A stretch of 35,489 bases of DNA from Spirochaetaceae bacterium 4572_59. Lineage in GTDB: Bacteria; Spirochaetota; Spirochaetia; DSM-2461. Shown here piece by piece: positions 25,436-34,008 of this stretch. Both the position numbers and the translations under genes were made by a program. The first letter of the stretch is position 1. Each line of letters opens with the position of its first letter. Below the pieces are notes generated by a model. It ran no database searches, had not been told where the DNA came from, and saw only the letters and a list, made by a program, of their open reading frames with translations. Location of the stretch: contig NBMC01000035.1 in assembly GCA_002084805.1 (NCBI GenBank), positions 1-35,489 on the forward strand, written 5' to 3'.

Positions 25436-26365
25436 ATGCGTTATTTTTTTACTAAATTACGAGACAGAAAAAGTTTTACTGTTCAGGAATTTGTAGAAAA
25501 ATACGAAGTGTCCAATAGGACAGTTAAGCGTGATATCGAATATGTCAGGGAGAGGCTTGCCATTGATATCCAGTGTTCGGGAGGTTCCCATCCTGTTTAT
25601 ACTATTTCGGAGGAAGAGACTCTTTCTCTTTACCGAAGACAAGCCGATCAGGGATTACTGCTTTTAGCACTATTGGATAGTTTCAGCCGTAATCAGTTTT
25701 TGTTTCCCTTGGATTACAGGCAGCTTCGAGACAATTTAAACCTTCCTTTGTCAGATCAATATCTGGATTTAACTGAACATGTCAGCTATGAGATGACCGA
25801 AGAGAAAGCGATCAAGCTGGATCTGTTTCATGCTTTAATGGCTTCTATTCAAGATCAAAAACAATTATCAATTCAATATTCGGATTTAAAGGGAGAGTTG
25901 ACCCGCCGTCGGATTGAGGCTTGTCATTTGCGTAATAGTGATGGTCAGTGGTATTTACTGGCCTGGTGTCATTTACGGAATGATCTCCGAATTTTCCATG
26001 TTTCCAGGATTAGAGCTTGGGGAGCTTTGGATATTCCTTTTACTCAGACAATGACTAAAGCTGAGATTAATCATGTGCTGGATAACAGTTTTGGAATTAT
26101 GACGAATCGGAGCGGGGCTGCTATAACTGTAAGCATTTTGTTTAGTGGTAAAGCTGCAAAACTGGTGGAAGGAAAGAGGTGGCATGAGGAGCAATCGGAA
26201 GAGTTTGTTCCGGGAGGACTTAAGGTGTCTTTTCCTGTGGAGTCTTTTGAAGAGGTTTTACGGATTGCTTTTTCATATCATTCGGAGGCAGAAGTTTTGG
26301 GGCCACCGGAGTTCCGGGAGTTGTGGGTGGAAAAAATTCGGGAAATGAGTAAAAAATTTTTGTAG
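25436..26365 (+). CDS. WYL-domain transcriptional regulator
   Basis: The protein has 309 residues. The N-terminal HTH_11-type domain (FTVQEFVEKYEVSNRTVKRDIEYVRERLAIDI) is followed by a WYL domain near 135-190 (KQLSIQYSDLKGELTRRRIEACHLRNSDGQWYLLAWC) with a WYL core written WYLLAW. WYL regulators bind oligonucleotide-like or nucleotide ligands and are often linked to CRISPR-Cas and phage defence loci. The gene lies 102 bases upstream of cas3 on the same strand, with a palindrome and small ORF between, so control of the cas operon is a reasonable inference. The start codon has no strong ribosome-binding site. Confidence 0.9.
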   Translation: MRYFFTKLRDRKSFTVQEFVEKYEVSNRTVKRDIEYVRERLAIDIQCSGGSHPVYTISEEETLSLYRRQADQGLLLLALLDSFSRNQFLFPLDYRQLRDNLNLPLSDQYLDLTEHVSYEMTEEKAIKLDLFHALMASIQDQKQLSIQYSDLKGELTRRRIEACHLRNSDGQWYLLAWCHLRNDLRIFHVSRIRAWGALDIPFTQTMTKAEINHVLDNSFGIMTNRSGAAITVSILFSGKAAKLVEGKRWHEEQSEEFVPGGLKVSFPVESFEEVLRIAFSYHSEAEVLGPPEFRELWVEKIREMSKKFL

Positions 26366-26390
26366 GGACAGTATATGTCCCCGGTAGGGG
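26365..26390. promoter_or_regulatory. Palindromes between WYL gene and cas3
   Basis: GGGACA-GTATA-TGTCCC (26365-26381) is a perfect 6-bp dyad, and CCCC-GGTA-GGGG (26379-26390) follows directly, sharing bases with it. The two hairpins compete. No T-run follows, so this is more likely an operator or leader structure than a terminator. Binding by the WYL protein is a guess. Confidence 0.45.
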
Positions 26391-26396
26391 TGTAAG

Positions 26397-26453
26397 ATGC
26401 TAAGAAAGTCTGAGAAAAATGAATCTCCGATTCTGCCCGAAGGCATCAAATAA
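26397..26453 (+). CDS. Short upstream ORF (18 codons) before cas3
   Basis: ATG at 26397 opens MLRKSEKNESPILPEGIK and stops at TAA 26451-26453. GTAGGGG upstream offers a possible ribosome-binding site 6-7 bases away. The stop TAAGGA overlaps the purine-rich leader of cas3 (TAAGGAATCAGGA, GTG start at 26468), so translation of the ORF could be coupled to cas3. It may equally be chance. No relatives are recognised. Confidence 0.35.
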   Translation: MLRKSEKNESPILPEGIK

Positions 26454-26467
26454 GGAATCAGGAAAAC

Positions 26468-28612
26468 GTGAATGAATATATTGCCCATTCAGAAAATTCT
26501 TACGGTATTAAACACGGTCTGAAAAATCATCTACAGGGAGTAGCTGATCTTATGAATCAGTTCTGTATTAAACCAGAATATAACGAGATTTTCAGGACAA
26601 CCGCACTATTACATGATATTGGAAAATTTCAGATTGGTTTTCAAAAATATTTAATCGAAGGTGGACCTAGGGGAAGTGTTCCCCATGCAAGTATTGGTGC
26701 TGCCCTATGTGCAGATTTAAAGGATATTGAAGGAGCATTTGTTATCGATGGTCATCATAAAGGTTTACCGGATCTAGGGGCTCTTAAGGTTTCTTTAGCC
26801 CCTTTTCGGAAATCTGAGGATTTACAAAAAATTACTTCTGCATGGGAAAACGAATTACAGCTGAATGTATCCAATTTCCAGTATCGTGATATCGGATTAA
26901 GATTAACAGAAAAAGAATTTTTTATTAGATACTTATATAGCTCGCTTACTGATGCCGATTGGCTGGATACGGAACAGCATTTTGATGAATCCATTACAGT
27001 CAAAAGAGGTAATCTTAAATTTGATTGTGATAAACTGATTCAGGATATCGAAAAAGAACTTGAATGGAAAAGTAAAGAGGGATATATAAATGAATTAAGG
27101 AATAATGTCCGTACATATGCTATCTCAAAAGCTGATATGCCATCTGGATTTTATTCGATGACACTTCCGACAGGGATGGGAAAAACGATTGCATCCATCA
27201 CTTGGGCTCTTCATCATGCGAAGAAAAATAATATGCAAAGAATCATAATAGTCCTACCTTTTCTCAGTATAATTGACCAAACGGCAAAGGAACTAAAAAG
27301 AATATTTGGTACGGAAATTGTGCTGGAACATCATTCAAATATAGTCGATGATGATGAAAATATCGCAAATGAGAATCTCCAAAATGAACAATATGTGAAG
27401 AGATTATCCATGGAAAACTGGGATTACCCTATTATTGTTACTACTTCCGTTCAGTTCTTTGAATCTTTATTTAGTAATAAGCCATCTAAATGTCGGAAAA
27501 TACATAATATTGCCAAATCGGTTGTAATATTTGATGAAGTTCAAACACTACCTAAGGGATTAGTTGAACCTACTCTTGAAATATTACAGAACATGCAAAA
27601 AGTGATTGGTACATCATTCCTATTCTGTACTGCGACTCAACCGGCTTTTATAGAACGAGAGGGTTTTAAAGGAATTAAGAATATTTTTCCTCTGGTAAAA
27701 GCTCCAGAATTGATATTTGAAACATGCAAAAGAGTCATTTATTCTCCGATTGAAAATTATTCATCAATATCGACTCAGGATCTTGCAGAGTCGATTCTGG
27801 GTGAGAATCTTTCTGTTCTGGTAATTTGTAATACTAAGAAACAGACTCTTCTTCTTTTTGAAGCTTTACAGGAATCAGGTATCAAGGTTATTCATCTGTC
27901 TACAAGTATGTATCCAGCCCATAGAAAAAGAGTCATTGCAAATGTCAGAAAAGCATTAGAAAATAAAGAACCCATTATTGTTTGTTCTACGCAGCTCATT
28001 GAAGCTGGTGTCGATTTTGATTTTCCCTGTGTTTATCGCGAGCTGGCTCCTATGGAATCTATTATCCAATCAGCTGGACGATGTAACCGGGAGGGGAAAA
28101 TGGCGAATCTGGGAGATGTTAAAATATTCCGCCTTTCTAATTCCGGCTCACCAGACAAACAATATAAAGCATTAGCAGAATACGCTTTGTCTTGTTATCA
28201 AAAGAAAGAATCTGAACTACATAATTACTCAATTTTTACTGAATATTACGGACATTCCATGGACCTCTTTATTGATGGAGATAAAAAAAAGATCAATGAA
28301 CTTCGGAATGTATTCAACTATAAAACAGTTGCCGGAGCATATAAATTGATTGAAAGTAAAACGACTCCCATTTTTATTCATTGCGATGAATCCGATGAAC
28401 TATACGAGAGAATCAAGTATAAGGAATTTCTTTCCAAAAAGGATTTCAGAGGAATCCAACAATATTCAACAATGGTTTATGACAATTTTTTAAGAGAAAA
28501 TCATTCCTATATACAAGAGGAAAAACAGGGATATCTGCGTTGGCTTGGTATTTATGATGAAGATTATGGTCTATCTCAAAATCCAGAGAAACAGGATGAT
28601 TATATTATATGA
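26468..28612 (+). CDS. cas3: Type I-C Cas3 nuclease-helicase
   Basis: A 714-residue HD-nuclease/SF2 helicase that cuts and unwinds target DNA after Cascade binding. The HD domain contains LHDIGKFQ (H49, D50) and the later DGHHKG (residues 94-99). The helicase has Walker A LPTGMGKT (233-240), Walker B FDEVQTLP (about 355-362), FCTATQP, and motif VI SAGRCNREGK. Length and arrangement fit the Cas3 of subtype I-C, where HD and helicase form one polypeptide. GTG start with AGGA 6 bases upstream. It is the first gene of the cas operon and is 13 bases before cas5c. All active-site residues that I can see are intact. Confidence 0.95.
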   Translation: MNEYIAHSENSYGIKHGLKNHLQGVADLMNQFCIKPEYNEIFRTTALLHDIGKFQIGFQKYLIEGGPRGSVPHASIGAALCADLKDIEGAFVIDGHHKGLPDLGALKVSLAPFRKSEDLQKITSAWENELQLNVSNFQYRDIGLRLTEKEFFIRYLYSSLTDADWLDTEQHFDESITVKRGNLKFDCDKLIQDIEKELEWKSKEGYINELRNNVRTYAISKADMPSGFYSMTLPTGMGKTIASITWALHHAKKNNMQRIIIVLPFLSIIDQTAKELKRIFGTEIVLEHHSNIVDDDENIANENLQNEQYVKRLSMENWDYPIIVTTSVQFFESLFSNKPSKCRKIHNIAKSVVIFDEVQTLPKGLVEPTLEILQNMQKVIGTSFLFCTATQPAFIEREGFKGIKNIFPLVKAPELIFETCKRVIYSPIENYSSISTQDLAESILGENLSVLVICNTKKQTLLLFEALQESGIKVIHLSTSMYPAHRKRVIANVRKALENKEPIIVCSTQLIEAGVDFDFPCVYRELAPMESIIQSAGRCNREGKMANLGDVKIFRLSNSGSPDKQYKALAEYALSCYQKKESELHNYSIFTEYYGHSMDLFIDGDKKKINELRNVFNYKTVAGAYKLIESKTTPIFIHCDESDELYERIKYKEFLSKKDFRGIQQYSTMVYDNFLRENHSYIQEEKQGYLRWLGIYDEDYGLSQNPEKQDDYII

Positions 28613-28625
28613 AACAGGAGAAAAA

Positions 28626-29357
28626 ATGATTGATAGAGAAATTGTACGTGTAAAAGTTGCAGGTGATTTTGCCTGTTTCACCCGGCCAGATTTAAAAGTT
28701 GAACGAATGACCTATCCCTGTATGACTCCTTCTGCTGCCAGAGGTATTTTGGACTCCATTCTCTGGAAGCCTGAATTCCAGTGGTGGATTCATAGAGTCA
28801 TTATTCTTAAGCCAATCAAATTTATATCATTGATACGAAATGAAATAAACTCTAAACAAAATAAAATTCCTATTGTTGTTGATGAAGTGAAGTCAAATGG
28901 TAAGCCGAAATACAGATCCCAAAGGTCAAGTATTATTTTAAAAGATGTGGAATATATTATTGAAGCGTCCGTATATCAACAGGAGTTTGATAAGAAAAAT
29001 CCTCCCAAGAAATATGCTGAAATGTTTAAAAGAAGAGTACGAAAGGGGCAGTGCTGGAGAAGACCTTTTCTAGGTACTCGTGAGTTTTCAGCGGAATTTT
29101 CTGAAGTCCATGGTGATGAAAAACCTTTAACGGGAGTTGTTCCGGTGGGAAGCATGCTATTTGATATTTTTTATAATGAGAAAGGAACTCCAGAGCCTCT
29201 TTTTTTCTATGACGTTGCTATTCAAAATGGGATTTTAAAATGTCCCGTGGAATCAAATGAAAAAATGAGAAAATCTACGCATATTCAACCAGGTATTTCT
29301 GATGATTTGTCATCGGTGATTTGTTCGCTAAATGAGCAAGAAGAGAGCTGTGTATGA
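28626..29357 (+). CDS. cas5c: Cas5c (pre-crRNA processing and Cascade subunit)
   Basis: The 243-residue protein starts at ATG 28626 (MIDREIVRVKVAGDFACFTRPDLK) behind AGGAG, 13 bases after cas3. The opening VKVAGDFACFTRP and YPCMTPSAARGILDSILW match I-C Cas5, which processes pre-crRNA in place of Cas6 and stays on the crRNA 5' handle. It has the I-C-specific RRVRKGQCWRRPFLGTREFSAEF block and the PVGSMLFDIFY end. No Cas6 gene is present, as expected. Its stop overlaps the cas8c ATG (ATGA). Confidence 0.93.
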   Translation: MIDREIVRVKVAGDFACFTRPDLKVERMTYPCMTPSAARGILDSILWKPEFQWWIHRVIILKPIKFISLIRNEINSKQNKIPIVVDEVKSNGKPKYRSQRSSIILKDVEYIIEASVYQQEFDKKNPPKKYAEMFKRRVRKGQCWRRPFLGTREFSAEFSEVHGDEKPLTGVVPVGSMLFDIFYNEKGTPEPLFFYDVAIQNGILKCPVESNEKMRKSTHIQPGISDDLSSVICSLNEQEESCV

Positions 29358-31213
29358 TAAAAGAACTGGTGGACTTCGGAAAAACGAAAAGAACAGGGCA
29401 TGATGCACTGAAAGATGAACCTATCTCTATTGATCTAGTCATTGATATTGAGGGCAATTTTCATGAGTTTGCAGTAATAGATAAAATTTTCAGACCAGCC
29501 GAGGCTTTAAAATCTAAGAAAGGGAAAGCTCGCTTACTTCTGGATAAGTGTGAAGAAGTATTGGGCTATTCTGGTGTGGATAAAAAAGAACTCGATTCCT
29601 TAAATGAAAAAATTGCAGAATTGAATAATGATGACAGGAATAAGAAGAAGGATGCAGAGAAAGCTATAAATGCCGCCACAAAAAAACATGCCTTGTATCT
29701 TGAAAAATTAGAGAATTATTCTGAACTCAAAGAACTGGAACCTGTAAGGAAATTCTATAAAGAAAATAAGACAAACGGATTAGACTTAGCATTAGATTCT
29801 TTTGTTATACAAGTTGATGAAAAGGAACGGAGTGGGAATATAGCTTTTAGAATATTTAACGAGAGAACCCATGAGATGCAGGCTGTATATGATGCCATTA
29901 TTGAAAAATTTATTGAGGATCAACAGAGCTCTCTCGTTACTAAGAAAATTACCTGTTCAATATGTGGAACTTCAGATTATCCAGTTATTGATGAACCTCA
30001 TGGAATGATTAAAAAAGTACCCAATGGTCAAACGGCAGGAAGTGCATTGGTTTCATATAATGAAAATGCTTTTGAATCTTATTCTTTGAAAGGAAATCTA
30101 AATTCGGCTATTTGTACCAATTGTGCAAAAAATTATACAGAAGGATTGAACTGGTTACTCTCAAATGGTTCAGACGTTGAGTATGAACAAAAGGGGAAAA
30201 TAAAATCAAGGTTTAGATATTCCAATAGAAAAAATTTTGGTAGTGATACCTCTGTAATATTTTGGACACGTAACAATGCTCCTTTCGATGAACTTAGTAT
30301 GCTGGATGATCCTAATCCGGCAGAAATCTCAAGTCTTTTAGAATCAGTAGCCTGCGGAAAAAGTAGTGTAGGAGAGCACCTCGAAAGTGATTCATTTTAT
30401 TCTTGTACCTTATCCGGTGCAGCGGCCAGAATATTTGTAAGGGATTGGATCGAACTCAGTTTGGATGAGTATAAAAAGAATATTGCTCAATGGTTTAAGG
30501 ATATTTCTATTAGATCTTATGGGGAAACTCACTATACACCGCTTTATGCTCTTGCAAATGCAGGACATAACAATAAATCCAAAACAGATAAAACCGGTTC
30601 AAGAGTCGAAAGTCTATTATGGAATGTGGCAATCAAGCATACAGTTCCTCCTCTTTGGATAATTACGGGTGTTCTGAAAAGAATCAGATATATAGAAAAT
30701 AATGAGAATGGAGAAAAACAGGAAACACTAACCACGGAACGTGCGGCATTAATCCGTTTGATATTAAATAGAAATGCAGAAAGAACAGGAGGTCAAATGA
30801 TTTCGGAAGAATTGGATATTAAAGATAAACGTCCAGCAATTATTTGTGGAAGGATATTTGCGACAATGGAGGCTATCCAAAGAGCAGCCTTAGGTAAGGA
30901 GCTTAATGCAGGGATAAGAGAGCGGTTCTTTTCATTTGCCTCAACAAACCCCGCGCCGGCATTTGGGAGATTAATGAAAATGTCTCAGAATCATATTACC
31001 AAATTAAAACATGAAAAACCGGGATTAGCTGTCATTCTTGATCGACAGTTACAAGAATTATGTGTTTTCCTGGGGGAATTTCCTGTCTTTTTCTCATTAG
31101 AAGAGCAAGGACAATTTGCCTTAGGGTACTATCATCAAAAACAGAAAAGCTTTGATGATGCGCAGAAGAACAAGGAATTGAAAGTTATAAATGAACCGGA
31201 GGAAAAAGAGTAA
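29354..31213 (+). CDS. cas8c: Cas8c large Cascade subunit
   Basis: The 619-residue protein is the I-C large subunit (Csd1), which recognises the PAM and the target. It carries the family zinc-finger-like pair CSICG (about residues 200-204) and CTNCAKNY (about 255-262), typical of Csd1, together with the GTSDYPVIDEPHG and KNFGSDTSVIFWTR segments. Length (about 570-650 for the family) is normal and there are no frame breaks. It overlaps cas5c by four bases and cas7 by one (TAATG). In I-C the internal start inside cas8c makes a small Cas11; I cannot place such a start with confidence here. Confidence 0.93.
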   Translation: MIKELVDFGKTKRTGHDALKDEPISIDLVIDIEGNFHEFAVIDKIFRPAEALKSKKGKARLLLDKCEEVLGYSGVDKKELDSLNEKIAELNNDDRNKKKDAEKAINAATKKHALYLEKLENYSELKELEPVRKFYKENKTNGLDLALDSFVIQVDEKERSGNIAFRIFNERTHEMQAVYDAIIEKFIEDQQSSLVTKKITCSICGTSDYPVIDEPHGMIKKVPNGQTAGSALVSYNENAFESYSLKGNLNSAICTNCAKNYTEGLNWLLSNGSDVEYEQKGKIKSRFRYSNRKNFGSDTSVIFWTRNNAPFDELSMLDDPNPAEISSLLESVACGKSSVGEHLESDSFYSCTLSGAAARIFVRDWIELSLDEYKKNIAQWFKDISIRSYGETHYTPLYALANAGHNNKSKTDKTGSRVESLLWNVAIKHTVPPLWIITGVLKRIRYIENNENGEKQETLTTERAALIRLILNRNAERTGGQMISEELDIKDKRPAIICGRIFATMEAIQRAALGKELNAGIRERFFSFASTNPAPAFGRLMKMSQNHITKLKHEKPGLAVILDRQLQELCVFLGEFPVFFSLEEQGQFALGYYHQKQKSFDDAQKNKELKVINEPEEKE

Positions 31214-32052
31214 TGGAGCAGAATGTAATTAAGGAACGGTATGATTTTGTATTTTTATATGATGTAAAAGATGGCAATCCTAATGGAGATCCAGATCAAG
31301 CAAACCTTCCAAGAGTTGATGCAGAGAATCAGGAAGGATTAGTAACTGATGTCTGTATTAAAAGGAAGGTTAGAAACTATGTACAGCTTAAAGAAGAATT
31401 AAAGTCTCCCTATGATATTTTTATAAGACAAGGAAATATTCTAAATAATATAATTGATGGAGCTACAGGTGAGAAGATCGAGGAGCGGCAAGGTAATATT
31501 TGTGCAGATTATTACGATGTTCGAACCTTTGGGGCTGTTCTAAGTACAGGGAAAAAGGGGGCCGGTACTGTTAGAGGTCCCGTCCAATTTACATTTTCCC
31601 GCTCTGAAGACAGAGTCTATCAGGCAGAACATTCAGTTACAAGATGTGCTGTAACAACTCCAGAAGAAGCAAAGAAACAAGAAAGTAGGGAAAATGCCTC
31701 AACTTTTGGAAGAAAATCTACAGTCCCATATGCTCTATATCGTATGCATGGTTTTATTTCAGCTGTAGATGCGGTAAAAACAGGTTTTACTGAAGATGAC
31801 TTGGAACTCCTCTGGGAAGCATTATTAAATGCATTTGAACATGACAGAGCTGCGGCTAGAGGAGAGATGAATCCCCGGAAGTTATTAGTTTTTAAGCATA
31901 GTAGCCATCTCGGAAATGCAAGATCTGGTCAACTATTCGAGAGCGTGAAAATTAATAAGAAAGTTACTCTTTCTAGAAATTGGGAAGATTATGAAGTCAT
32001 AATAAATAGGGAGTTAATTCCAGATGGAGTTCAGTTGATAGAAAAGCTTTAA
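31213..32052 (+). CDS. cas7: Cas7 backbone subunit of Cascade
   Basis: The 279-residue Csd2-type protein assembles along the crRNA spacer. It shows RYDFVFLYDVKDGNPNGDPDQANLPRVD at the start, the TDVCIKRKVRNYVQ helix, YYDVRTFGAVLSTGKKGAGTVRGPVQF, and HSVTRCAVTTPEEA. These are the Csd2 family blocks. The ATG lies at the overlap TAATG with cas8c. The stop overlaps the cas4 start. No defects were seen. Confidence 0.95.
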   Translation: MEQNVIKERYDFVFLYDVKDGNPNGDPDQANLPRVDAENQEGLVTDVCIKRKVRNYVQLKEELKSPYDIFIRQGNILNNIIDGATGEKIEERQGNICADYYDVRTFGAVLSTGKKGAGTVRGPVQFTFSRSEDRVYQAEHSVTRCAVTTPEEAKKQESRENASTFGRKSTVPYALYRMHGFISAVDAVKTGFTEDDLELLWEALLNAFEHDRAAARGEMNPRKLLVFKHSSHLGNARSGQLFESVKINKKVTLSRNWEDYEVIINRELIPDGVQLIEKL

Positions 32053-32527
32053 TGCACTCCCAAGACTCCCTCATCCCACTGTCCGCTCTGCAGCACCTCC
32101 TCTTCTGCGAGCGGCAGTGTGCCCTTATTCATATCGAAAGAGTTTGGGAAGACAATTACTTCACCATCTCGGGAGAACTCTTTCACCAGCGTGTGGATCA
32201 AGAATCCAACTCTGTGCCCAGGCTCTCTGCCTGGAAGAAATGTTGGGGCTTACAGTACATAAAGGGTATCTTTTTTATGGAAAGGACAGAAAACGGGAAG
32301 AAGTTTTTATTAATGAGGAATTGCGAGATGAAACAATTTGGCTCTCTACAAGGCTTCATGAAATGTTTAAATCAGGTAAGACTCCCAAGGCTGTAATCTC
32401 ATCCAAATGTAAATCCTGTTCTCTTGAAGCCCATTGCAGACCAAAGTCTGCCGGACGAGGGAAGTCTGTTAAACGTTACATTTCTCAAATGATAAAGGAG
32501 AATCTGTCAGATGAAGAGACACCTTAA
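32052..32527 (+). pseudogene. cas4: cas4 with internal deletion of the nuclease core
   Basis: Cas4 is a RecB-like nuclease that sets PAM-correct prespacer ends for Cas1-Cas2. The 5' frame gives MHSQDSLIPLSALQHLLFCERQCALIHIERVW...LFHQRVDQ (about 50 residues), including the first Cys of the iron-sulfur set. At 32198-32211 the reading changes frame to RIQLCAQALCLEEMLG...KSCSLEAHC (108 residues), the C-terminal part with the other three Cys. A normal I-C Cas4 has about 210-220 residues. The roughly 60-70 residues between, holding the catalytic GxxD and ExK motifs, are absent. Both nuclease activity and reading frame are lost. The 3' end overlaps cas1 by 17 bases. Confidence 0.85.
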
Positions 32528-33542
32528 TACTCTGTATGTGACGACTCAAGGAAGCTACCTTCATAAAGAAAGAGAAACAATCGCCGTGAAAGTTAATGGC
32601 AGACACAAAGCTAAGCTGCCGATTCACAATATCGAAAGCATTGTCTGTTTCGGAAATGTTACATGCAGCCCCTTTCTGCTGGGCCATTGTTCTGAGAATA
32701 ATGTTTCTGTAAGTTTTCTAACAGAATACGGTCGATTTTTAGGAAGGATCAGCGGTCCGGTAAATGGCAATGTTCTCCTCCGACGAGAACAGTATAGGTG
32801 GGCTGACGATTATAGTAAAAGTTGTGAAGTGTCTCGCTTTATTCTATCAGGAAAGATTATAAACAGTCGGAATGTTCTTCGCCGCTTTTTGAGAGACAAT
32901 AAAAGTTATAACGAATCAGAATCCGTATCAAATGCCATAAAAGTTATTCAGGATAAATATAAGTCCCTGGAAAAAGTATCCACTCTGGATGAACTGCGGG
33001 GGTTTGAAGGGCTGGTTGCTAACAGCTATTTTAGTGTTTTTAATCATATGATCCTGCAGAATAAAACAGATTTTACCTTTAATAGCAGAAACCGACGGCC
33101 ACCTCTGGACAGAATAAATGCTCTATTATCCTTCATTTATGTTTTGATTATGCATGATATCCGGTCGGGGATTGAAACTGTGGGACTGGATCCGTCTGTA
33201 GGATTCCTTCACCGGGATAGACCGGGAAGGTATGGATTGGCCCTCGATTTAATGGAAGAGTTCCGATCTTTCTTTGCTGATCGGCTGGTTTTATCCCTGG
33301 TCAACCTTAAGATAATTAATTCGTCTCATTTCAGAGTTACCGATTCTGGAGCTGTCCTATTAAATGAAGATGGAAAAAAAATAGTCCTGTCTGCCTATCA
33401 GGAAAAGAAAAATGAAGAAATATATCATCCCTATATTGAAGAAAAATGCAAATATGGCCGTCTTTTTCACATTCAGGCTATGCTTTTAGCCCGTTGGATT
33501 CGAGGTGATATTGCAGGATATCCCCCTTTTATCTGGAAGTAG
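32511..33542 (+). CDS. cas1: Cas1 integrase
   Basis: The 343-residue Cas1 has an N-terminal beta region (LYVTTQGSYLHKERETIAVKV) and the catalytic helical domain with GFEG (Glu), FLHRDRPGRYGLALDLMEEFR (His and Asp/Glu). All three metal-binding groups are present, so spacer integration chemistry should be possible with Cas2. It overlaps the cas4 remnant by 17 bases and ends 9 bases before cas2. Length is usual for the I-C variant. Confidence 0.95.
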   Translation: MKRHLNTLYVTTQGSYLHKERETIAVKVNGRHKAKLPIHNIESIVCFGNVTCSPFLLGHCSENNVSVSFLTEYGRFLGRISGPVNGNVLLRREQYRWADDYSKSCEVSRFILSGKIINSRNVLRRFLRDNKSYNESESVSNAIKVIQDKYKSLEKVSTLDELRGFEGLVANSYFSVFNHMILQNKTDFTFNSRNRRPPLDRINALLSFIYVLIMHDIRSGIETVGLDPSVGFLHRDRPGRYGLALDLMEEFRSFFADRLVLSLVNLKIINSSHFRVTDSGAVLLNEDGKKIVLSAYQEKKNEEIYHPYIEEKCKYGRLFHIQAMLLARWIRGDIAGYPPFIWK

Positions 33543-33551
33543 GAGTACTTG

Positions 33552-33845
33552 ATGAAAGTAGTAGTAAGCTATGACGTAAGAACAGATACTCCCGGTGGTA
33601 AAAAGCGATTAAGGAGAATTGCAAAGCTTTTGGAAAGTTATGGTCAAAGAGTTCAATATTCTGTTTTTGAATGTGAAATTGATCAAGGACAGTGGCTGAA
33701 GTTGAAGAGTAGAGTAATTGATGAAATCAATCAAAATGAAGATAGTTTGAGAATATACAAGCTTGGGAATAACTGGGAACGGAAGATTGAACAGATTGGT
33801 GTAAAGAAGCATTATGAAATGATTAAAGATGTCCTTATTTTATGA
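33552..33845 (+). CDS. cas2: Cas2 adaptation protein
   Basis: The 97-residue ferredoxin-fold protein forms the dimer that bridges two Cas1 dimers. It opens MKVVVSYDVRTDTPGGKKRLRRIAKLLESYGQRVQYSVFECEID, with the conserved YDV Asp and QYSVFE. I chose ATG 33552 over the in-frame TTG three bases earlier, because AGGAG lies 6 bases upstream of the ATG. It is the last cas gene. The leader of the array begins right after its stop. Confidence 0.93.
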   Translation: MKVVVSYDVRTDTPGGKKRLRRIAKLLESYGQRVQYSVFECEIDQGQWLKLKSRVIDEINQNEDSLRIYKLGNNWERKIEQIGVKKHYEMIKDVLIL

Positions 33846-34008
33846 TTGTGCGAACCTAAGGCTTACAGTTTTTTTTGATTTTAAATAATTTCATATATTA
33901 CATATAATTAACTTTTTTAAAGCATGTTGGGATCTTTTTTAATTTAGAGAGGGGGATTGATTGAAAGAATTTAATTAACTACAATATAAACAATTAAAAA
34001 TGTATACA
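33846..34008 (+). promoter_or_regulatory. CRISPR leader
   Basis: A very AT-rich 163-base gap separates cas2 from the first repeat. It begins with TGTGCGAACCTAAG, the GCGAACC segment often seen downstream of cas2 in type I-C loci, and has long A/T runs. Array transcription should start here and run to the right. Confidence 0.75.
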
